A program made the translations under genes and the position numbers. 10,648 bases of DNA from Candidatus Manganitrophaceae bacterium (GTDB lineage Bacteria > Nitrospirota > Nitrospiria > SBBL01 > Manganitrophaceae): positions 1 to 10,648 of the forward strand of contig SCUR01000305.1 in the NCBI GenBank assembly GCA_004297235.1. The letters are read 5' to 3'. Under the pieces are notes generated by a model that was given only the letters and a program-made list of their open reading frames with translations, was not told the origin of the DNA and did not search any database. Positions 6,548 through 10,648 of the stretch are shown in pieces (the stretch's first letter is position 1; each line of letters starts with the position of its first letter).

Positions 6548-7624
6548 ATGACCCGTTCGACGAAGCGGATGCGCTTGCAGGCAACGAAATTTTCGGCCCT
6601 CCTTCTCCTTCTGACGCTGGCGGCGGCGCTGTCGGCCGCGCTCGCGCGCGCCCAGCCCTCCTCCTTCCAGCCGATGCTCCTGGCGTTTGATCCGAAGGGG
6701 GACCGCCTCTTTGCGGCGACGGCGGGCGAAGCGCGCCGCGGATCGCAGCTGCTGGTCTTCCCCCAGCCGGGCCGGAAGGGGAGCCGCCCCGGCGCCACGC
6801 TCGATTTGGCCGGCATCGTCTCGGGCCTCTCATACGATCCCGAATCGAAGACCCTCTTCATCGCCGACGCCACCGATCATGCCGTCCTAATCTTCGATCA
6901 ATTCGATCCCCGCTCCGCGACGCGCGCCAGCCGGGTGCTGAAGCGATTTAATTTTCCGACCGGCGTCTATGCCGACCGCGGCCGTCTCTTCGTCGCCGAC
7001 GCGCACCCCGGCGCGCTCCTGATCTTCGAGAAGGGGATGGAGGTCGAGGGGCAGCGCCGCCCGGACCAGACGATCGGGCCGGAGAAGAGCGGCCTGAACG
7101 GCCCCTTTTCGATCGCCGCCGATCTCGACCGTCGGCGTCTTTATGTCTCGAACTTCAACGGGGTGCTGATCTTCAACCTCGACAACCCGGCGGCCCCGCC
7201 CGACCGCGTTCCGCTCCCCAAGGGAACGCTGGCGCGCGGCCTCGCGTTCGATCCCCGGTCGAAACGCCTCTATATCGCCGCGCCGATGACCCGCTCTTAT
7301 TTTGTCTATGATGGAGAACGGCTGGAACAGGTCCGGGTTCAGGGCGCGTCGAGCTCCTTCCCATTTTCCGTCGCGGTCGATCCGGAGGGGAACCGGCTCT
7401 ACCTGGCGGGGATGGCCGCGGAGATCGGCGTCATCGAACCGGCGAGCGGCGGCTCAACGGAACAAAAAGAACGAGCCATCGATCGATGGATCCGATGGGA
7501 GGGGGAACCGCGGGAAGAGAACCCCCCTTCACCGCATGAGCCGGCCCCTTCGCCGCACGAGCCGGCCCCCTCGCCGGAGGGACCGAGCACGATCCGCTGG
7601 GACCCCCGTTCTCCATTCGATTGA
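6548..7624 (+). CDS. Secreted six-bladed beta-propeller (NHL/YVTN-like) protein
   Basis: The 358-aa protein starts at the ATG at 6548, eight bases after AAGGAG. The frame is open further upstream, but that extension would bury the signal peptide. Residues 1-35 are a Sec signal (TRSTKRMRLQATK, then a Leu/Ala core, ALARA-Q). The mature part contains six propeller-type units with the pattern hydrophobic-x-x-D-x-x-x-x-x-L-a/y: LLAFDPKGDRLFAAT (44-58), LSYDPESKTLFIAD (94-107), VYADRGRLFVAD (140-151), IAADLDRRRLYVSN (189-202), LAFDPRSKRLYIAA (232-245) and VAVDPEGNRLYLAG (275-288). These resemble NHL or YVTN repeats. After residue about 300 comes a charged, Pro-rich tail with heptads PSPHEPA. It would act in the periplasm or outside the cell. 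Such propellers bind ligands or partners; no catalytic site can be assigned. It converges on the macro-domain gene with 22 bp between stops. Confidence 0.87.
   Translation: MTRSTKRMRLQATKFSALLLLLTLAAALSAALARAQPSSFQPMLLAFDPKGDRLFAATAGEARRGSQLLVFPQPGRKGSRPGATLDLAGIVSGLSYDPESKTLFIADATDHAVLIFDQFDPRSATRASRVLKRFNFPTGVYADRGRLFVADAHPGALLIFEKGMEVEGQRRPDQTIGPEKSGLNGPFSIAADLDRRRLYVSNFNGVLIFNLDNPAAPPDRVPLPKGTLARGLAFDPRSKRLYIAAPMTRSYFVYDGERLEQVRVQGASSSFPFSVAVDPEGNRLYLAGMAAEIGVIEPASGGSTEQKERAIDRWIRWEGEPREENPPSPHEPAPSPHEPAPSPEGPSTIRWDPRSPFD
7526..7588 (+). repeat. 21-bp tandem repeat encoding PSPHEPA heptads
   Basis: Three in-frame 21-bp units (7526-7546, 7547-7567, 7568-7588) encode PSPHEPA, PSPHEPA and the diverged PSPEGPS in the propeller protein tail. 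The first two units differ at two third-codon positions only, which suggests recent slippage duplication. The tail is probably disordered and could be a spacer to the cell surface or a partner. Confidence 0.85.
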
Positions 7625-7646
7625 CCCGGACCGGTCCGCGCCGTCT

Positions 7647-8180
7647 TTAGCCGAAGATCCGGGAGAGCGCCTTTTCGTGAACCTCCAGATCGTTGTCGGC
7701 GAAGAGGACGAACCGGATTCGCTGGACCGACCGGAGGGTTGGAATCTTCTCCCGGATCGTTCGAATGGCGACCTCCGCCGCCTCTTCGATCGGATAGCCG
7801 AAGACGCCGGTGGAGAGGGCGGGAAAGGCGATCGAGTCGATCCGATGCCGCTCGGCGAGATCGAGGGCGTTCGAATAACATCGCGCGAGCAGCGCCGCCT
7901 CCGGTTTGTCTCTTCCATACACCGGCCCGAGACAGTGAATCACCTGCCGGTTCGGGAGGCGGTGGGCGCCGGTGATCACCGCCTCCCCCGGCCGGATCGG
8001 CGCCAGCGGCCGGGCTTCTTCCTCCAAACCGGGTCCCGCCGCCCGATGGATCGCCCCGGCCACCCCGCCGCCCGTCTGCAATTGGGCATTCGCGGCATTC
8101 ACGATCGCCGTCATGTCGGGTTGGGCCGCGATGTTCCCCTTCAGACATTCCAACGTGACACCCGAAACCGTCATCTTCAT
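7647..8180 (-). CDS. Macro-domain protein (ADP-ribose/O-acetyl-ADP-ribose hydrolase type)
   Basis: The 177-aa protein is a single macro domain. Motifs: LKGNIAAQPDMTAIVNAAN (13-31), TGGGVAGAIHRAAGP (36-50), IHCLGPVYG (81-89) and IAFPALSTGVFGYPIEEAA (117-135). These match MacroD/YmdB-type proteins that bind ADP-ribose and remove it from proteins or hydrolyse O-acetyl-ADP-ribose: VNAAN and GGGVAGAIH line the catalytic side, and STGVFG the phosphate loop. The adenine-contacting position, Asp in the common G-D-I motif, is Asn16 here. The ATG at 8180 is chosen because AAGGAG lies seven bases upstream; a longer reading from 8222 would swallow that site. It is cytoplasmic and monocistronic, with its own promoter about 60 bp upstream overlapped by an inverted repeat. 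Confidence 0.92.
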   Translation of the reverse strand: MKMTVSGVTLECLKGNIAAQPDMTAIVNAANAQLQTGGGVAGAIHRAAGPGLEEEARPLAPIRPGEAVITGAHRLPNRQVIHCLGPVYGRDKPEAALLARCYSNALDLAERHRIDSIAFPALSTGVFGYPIEEAAEVAIRTIREKIPTLRSVQRIRFVLFADNDLEVHEKALSRIFG

Positions 8181-8230
8181 CTCTCCGCTCCTTTCGCCGA
8201 ACACCCGGGATCTCGCTCTCAAGAAGGCTC

Positions 8231-8269
8231 GTACCCCTTTAGGGTACTTCGTCCGCCGGAGCAGTTCAA
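8231..8269 (-). promoter_or_regulatory. Macro-domain gene promoter with operator-like inverted repeat
   Basis: On the minus strand TTGAAC (8264-8269), a 17-bp spacer and TACCCT (8241-8246) form a promoter candidate. A perfect inverted repeat, GTACCC-5 nt-GGGTAC (8231-8247), sits on top of the -10 and the expected start, where a repressor would block polymerase. The binding protein is unknown. The repeat could instead be a small hairpin at the 5' end of the message. Confidence 0.45.
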
Positions 8270-8295
8270 CAAAATAGAACTAAGACATCCAGACC

Positions 8296-8319
8296 AAAAA
8301 CCGGTCCGTCGGGGGCCGG
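8296..8319 (-). terminator. Possible rho-independent terminator, minus strand
   Basis: Read on the minus strand, CCGGCCC-5 nt loop-GGACCGG (one G-U pair) is followed directly by TTTTTGG. It lies just upstream of the macro-gene promoter, so it would stop leftward transcripts arriving from the region 8320-8480 before they enter that gene. No minus-strand gene to the right is evident. Confidence 0.4.
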
Positions 8320-8389
8320 CAGCCTCCGTCGCGAGTCGCCGCTCCCGATCGTAGACCGGACGCATTCGGAAACAGCCGATGCTCCCCCG

Positions 8390-8418
8390 TTGCTTTGGAC
8401 GGCTTTCCTCTTTATGAT
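8390..8418 (+). promoter_or_regulatory. Promoter for the 107-aa small protein gene
   Basis: TTGCTT (8390-8395), a 17-bp spacer and TATGAT (8413-8418, one mismatch to consensus) form a good sigma70-type promoter. The predicted start near 8425 gives a leader of about 50 nt that ends in AAAAGGAG before the ATG at 8477. Confidence 0.58.
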
Positions 8419-8476
8419 GACTTCAGTTTTTTGTTCACCCCCTCTAAAAACAATCCTTAACGAAAAGGAGTCCGCC

Positions 8477-8800
8477 ATGCCCTACATTGCGCCGAAAGCC
8501 CGAACCCAATTCGATCCATTGATCGACGCGCTCGCCGAGCGGATCGTCGCCGAAGCGAGCGCCGACGGAAACGACGCCGCTTTCGCCGGGCTGCTCAATT
8601 ACACTTGCACTCGCCTCGCGCTTCAGGTCGTCCGGCTTCAATTCGGAAAGATGCGCTACTGGCTGATCGCGCTGATCACCGGCACGTTCCAGAACGTCGC
8701 GCAGGAATTCTATCGCCGCGTGGCGGTCCCCTATGAGGAGAAGCAGATCGGGAAGAACGGCGATGTCGATCTCTACACAGCATTCGCGGAAGAAAGATAG
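8477..8800 (+). CDS. Small conserved protein, DUF6899-like
   Basis: The 107-aa product starts at the ATG at 8477, six bases after AAGGAG; a longer reading from 8390 would start inside the promoter. It begins MPYIAPKARTQFDPLIDALAE, has a central GLLNYTCTRLALQVV segment (38-52) and a YWLIALITGTFQNVAQEFYRRVAVPYEEKQIGKNGDVDLY region (61-100). From memory this pattern (MPYI start, NYxxTRL, EFYRR, PYExxK, NGDV) matches small proteins grouped as DUF6899, found in bacteria and phages with no known function. I am confident of the pattern and less so of the family number. It seems soluble and helical, with no signal peptide. It is monocistronic, with its own near-consensus promoter. Confidence 0.85.
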   Translation: MPYIAPKARTQFDPLIDALAERIVAEASADGNDAAFAGLLNYTCTRLALQVVRLQFGKMRYWLIALITGTFQNVAQEFYRRVAVPYEEKQIGKNGDVDLYTAFAEER

Positions 8801-9007
8801 AGGCCGGCCGCTTCGATCGTTTCTCCCCTCACATCACCCTCGGCTTCGGCGCGCTTGAGCCCAACGCCCCCTTTCCGCCGCGCGGGACCGCCTCGCGCCT
8901 CGCCCTCTGTCATTTGGGAAATCGCTGCGCCTGCCGAAAGATCCTTTTCGAAACCCCGCTTCGCGGTGAGGAACACGCGGACGCTCCCTCGCCCGGCCCA
9001 AACGCCA

Positions 9008-9024
9008 TTGGTCTGATATACTTA
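9008..9024 (+). promoter_or_regulatory. Extended -10 promoter of the first lipoprotein operon
   Basis: TTGGTCTGATATACTTA contains TG-A-TATACT, an extended -10 element (TG 9014-9015, TATACT 9017-9022); the sequence at the usual -35 distance (CGGCCC) is not consensus. Transcription would begin near 9029, about 45 nt before the ATG at 9074. The same 17-bp block with three changes precedes the paralogous gene at 10444. Confidence 0.55.
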
Positions 9025-9073
9025 GGCGTTGATAACCCATGGGATCTTTTCGCCGAAACGACAGGAGGGTTCG

Positions 9074-9817
9074 ATGCGCTCGCCATACCGGGCGGTGATT
9101 CTCCTCGGGGTACTGCTGGGGGCCTGCGGTCAAGACGGGGCCGATCCGCGCACGGTCTTAACCCGTTATCTCACCGCCACCTATCGACAGGATTTGAAAA
9201 AAGCCTATGCCGACCTCTCCGCGGCCGACCAATCGTTCCGAACCCTCAAGACATTCATCTCTTACAACAGCACGGAGGACAGCCTCGTCGTTGCGCCGTT
9301 GATGCGGCGGACGACGTTTGAGATCGAATCGCTGACGATCGACGGCGCCCGCGCCCGCGCCGTGGTGCAGCTCCATCAGCCGAATCTCGAGCAGGTGATG
9401 GCCGAGGTCTTCAGCGCCGCCCTCTCCTCCATCGGCGCCGGGAGCGATCCGGGCGATTTCGACCATCAATTGGAAAAGCGCTACCGGAACCGCCCCGTCC
9501 CGATGATCACGATCCGGCGCGGCTTCGGACTGGTCCGGGAAGGGGGAAGATGGCGGGTCTCCGCCGGTTGGCCTCAGGAGGAAGAGATCGGCCGGCTCGT
9601 CCTGGAAGCGGGCCGGTTGGAGGAATCCGGACAGCTCAAAGAGGCGAAGGTGAACTATGAGGCGGCTCTCGCCCTGAATGAAAATCTCATCGAACTTCAA
9701 GAGAAAATTGCGGCGCTGGAATTCCGGATGAAACCGGCGGCCGAGGCGAATCGGGAGGCCCGCCGGGCCGTCGAGAAACTGATCGAAGGGCGCCGGCGCC
9801 GTTTCCAAGGACAATGA
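9074..9817 (+). CDS. Lipoprotein, probable NTF2-like domain plus TPR-like tail
   Basis: The 247-aa protein starts at the ATG at 9074, five bases after AGGAGG; a longer reading from 9029 lacks a ribosome site. Residues 1-18 form a lipoprotein signal with lipobox LLGAC (Cys18). Residues about 24-166 (DPRTVLTRYLTATYRQDLKKAYADLS... to GRWRVSAGW) have the helix-then-sheet pattern of NTF2-like/DUF4878-type lipoproteins, ending with the typical 'GRWRV' strand. Residues about 172-206 (RLVLEAGRLEESGQLKEAKVNYEAALALNENL) look like a TPR unit, followed by a charged helix or coiled coil to the end. It should be anchored in the cell envelope; no enzyme residues are recognised. The N-terminal part is paralogous to the gene at 10444 (28 of 50 residues identical after the Cys). 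The next gene follows after 21 bp. Confidence 0.87.
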   Translation: MRSPYRAVILLGVLLGACGQDGADPRTVLTRYLTATYRQDLKKAYADLSAADQSFRTLKTFISYNSTEDSLVVAPLMRRTTFEIESLTIDGARARAVVQLHQPNLEQVMAEVFSAALSSIGAGSDPGDFDHQLEKRYRNRPVPMITIRRGFGLVREGGRWRVSAGWPQEEEIGRLVLEAGRLEESGQLKEAKVNYEAALALNENLIELQEKIAALEFRMKPAAEANREARRAVEKLIEGRRRRFQGQ

Positions 9818-9838
9818 GAACGGATGAAAGGAGGCACC

Positions 9839-10363
9839 ATGAAACAGATACTCCGGGGATGCATCGGGATGATGCTGCTTCCTCTTCTTTTTACCGCGGG
9901 ATGCGCCCCCCAAAAACAGAGCGCGGCGGTTCTGGATTACGCCAAGACCGACGACTATGCGCGGAGGATGTTCGACGCCATCGCCGCGCGCGATTTAAAT
10001 GCGTACCTTGATCTCACGGTCAAGGCCGACGACCTCGATCTTAAGGGCCAGCCGCTGATGAACGGCGTCACCGCGCGGGAAAAACAAAAGGGGCGGTTCG
10101 AGGCGCTGATCTCATCGATCGAGAAAGAAGGGGGCCTCGGCACGTTGCAGTGGGTGAAGCCGGGCCAAGCGATGGGATACTTAAAGGAGCGGAGCGAATT
10201 CGTCGGAAATATTTACATCGAGGTGACGGTCGGCTCGGACGCAAAAAAGAGGGTCCTGGAGATCGGCCCGACGCAGGAGGCCCAACACCGCGGACGGGTC
10301 CTCACCGGCGACGCCGGCGTCCAACTGAAGACGTGGGATTACTACAAAGCGAATGTCCTCTAA
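9839..10363 (+). CDS. Lipoprotein of unknown function, operon partner of the NTF2-like lipoprotein
   Basis: The 174-aa product starts at the ATG at 9839, just after AAAGGAGGCACC; an in-frame ATG at 9824 lies before that ribosome site and is less likely. Residues 1-22 form a lipoprotein signal with lipobox LFTAGC (Cys22). The mature part has a helical start (VLDYAKTDDYARRMFDAIAARDLNAYLDLTVKADDL, about 31-66), reminiscent of an NTF2-like first helix pair, then a mixed region with EVTVGSDAKKRVLEIGPTQ (128-146) and VQLKTWDYY (161-169), which looks beta-rich. I do not recognise a family. It lies 21 bp after the preceding lipoprotein and should share its promoter. Both are envelope-anchored, so they may act in one assembly. 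Confidence 0.85.
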   Translation: MKQILRGCIGMMLLPLLFTAGCAPQKQSAAVLDYAKTDDYARRMFDAIAARDLNAYLDLTVKADDLDLKGQPLMNGVTAREKQKGRFEALISSIEKEGGLGTLQWVKPGQAMGYLKERSEFVGNIYIEVTVGSDAKKRVLEIGPTQEAQHRGRVLTGDAGVQLKTWDYYKANVL

Positions 10364-10382
10364 GTTTTTCAACTCCCTCGTC

Positions 10383-10413
10383 CCGACAAAAGCAGATTGA
10401 CCTGTTATACTTA
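10383..10413 (+). promoter_or_regulatory. Extended -10 promoter of the second, paralogous lipoprotein gene
   Basis: CCGACA (10383-10388), a 17-bp spacer and TATACT (10406-10411) with an extended TGT form a promoter starting near 10418, about 26 nt before the ATG at 10444. The block TTGACCTGTTATACTTA (10397-10413) matches the block at 9008-9024 in 14 of 17 positions, so the promoter was duplicated with the gene. Confidence 0.57.
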
Positions 10414-10443
10414 CCGATCGATATGCGCCATCGGAGGAGACCC

Positions 10444-10648
10444 ATGGATTTCAAATATCGAATCGCCCTCTTCACCCTGATCTTCCTTTTCGCCTGCAGT
10501 CCGGACGGGTCCGATCCGGCCGCAGTCTTGACCCGCTATCTCTCGGCGACCTACAAGCAGGATCTAAAAACCGCTTACACATATCTCTCCTCCGCAGACC
10601 GCGCCGTCCGGGACTTCGATACCTTCGCTCATCACTTCTCCATGGAAG
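10444..10648 (+). CDS. Paralogous NTF2-like lipoprotein, N-terminal fragment (cut by right edge)
   Basis: The gene starts at the ATG at 10444, six bases after GGAGGA, and is open to the window end (68 codons visible). It begins MDFKYRIALFTLIFLFACSPDG, a lipoprotein signal with Cys18 at the same residue number as in the gene at 9074. The following DGSDPAAVLTRYLSATYKQD and AYTYLSSADRAV align without gaps to the first lipoprotein, with 28 of 50 residues identical after the Cys. It is therefore a tandem paralog, probably with the same NTF2-like domain; whether it also has the TPR-like tail or a following lipoprotein partner lies outside the window. It has its own promoter and is separated by 80 bp from the preceding gene. 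Confidence 0.88.
   Translation, partial: MDFKYRIALFTLIFLFACSPDGSDPAAVLTRYLSATYKQDLKTAYTYLSSADRAVRDFDTFAHHFSME

Noticed and set aside
7627..7638. Perfect 12-bp palindrome CGGACCGGTCCG in the convergent gap
   Set aside because: It has no loop and no following T-run, so it is not a credible terminator; a palindrome of this length and GC content can arise by chance in such DNA.
8801..9007. Search for a gene or mobile element remnant in the 273-bp gap before the lipoprotein operon
   Set aside because: Only a short minus-strand frame without a ribosome site and a GGCCGGCC palindrome were found; nothing beyond the promoter at 9008-9024 can be supported.
9158..9913. Minus-strand open frame opposite the lipoprotein genes
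   Set aside because: Lies across two lipoprotein genes with clear lipoboxes and ribosome sites; the product has no recognisable features.

Overview
The window is GC-rich bacterial DNA with compact genes, clear Shine-Dalgarno sequences (often AAGGAG or AAGGAGG) and several non-ATG starts (GTG or TTG). The cell envelope looks Gram-negative: there is an EmrA/EmrB-type efflux pair, three lipoproteins with lipoboxes, and secreted proteins with Sec signal peptides. The truncated protein at the left edge begins, after its signal peptide, with an F-G-P-x-x-Y-x-R-x-T-G-x-P motif that I associate with large surface proteins of Nitrospirota and deltaproteobacteria. I tentatively suggest a Nitrospirota-like environmental bacterium; no rRNA or housekeeping marker confirms this. 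No tRNA, rRNA, CRISPR array, transposase or phage gene was seen.

Left edge (1-340): the N-terminus of a secreted protein on the minus strand, starting at a TTG and preceded by a good sigma70-type promoter. It runs out of the window.

Minus-strand block (341-6203): seven genes read right to left. They are a VOC/glyoxalase-fold protein, a DUF5069 protein and a DsbA-fold protein with a one-cysteine CPHS active site; then a 118-bp gap holding a palindromic intergenic repeat; then a zeta-crystallin-like NADPH:quinone oxidoreductase, a small helical protein of unknown function, an EmrA/HlyD-type adaptor and an EmrB/DHA2-type exporter. A promoter lies before the VOC gene. The mix of small-molecule redox enzymes with an efflux pump suggests handling of quinones, electrophiles or other toxic organics. 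That is inference, and the repeat may split the block into two transcripts.

Middle (6204-8800): a 344-bp divergent region, then a plus-strand secreted six-bladed beta-propeller protein with a Pro-rich heptad-repeat tail. It converges on a minus-strand macro-domain protein whose promoter is overlapped by a perfect inverted repeat. Divergently, a 107-aa conserved small protein follows a near-consensus promoter.

Right (8801-10648): a tandem lipoprotein locus. A 247-aa lipoprotein (probable NTF2-like domain plus TPR-like tail) and an unrelated 174-aa lipoprotein form one transcription unit. A second copy of the first lipoprotein then starts behind a nearly identical extended -10 promoter and is cut by the right edge. 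Gene and promoter appear to have been duplicated together, and the array may continue to the right.
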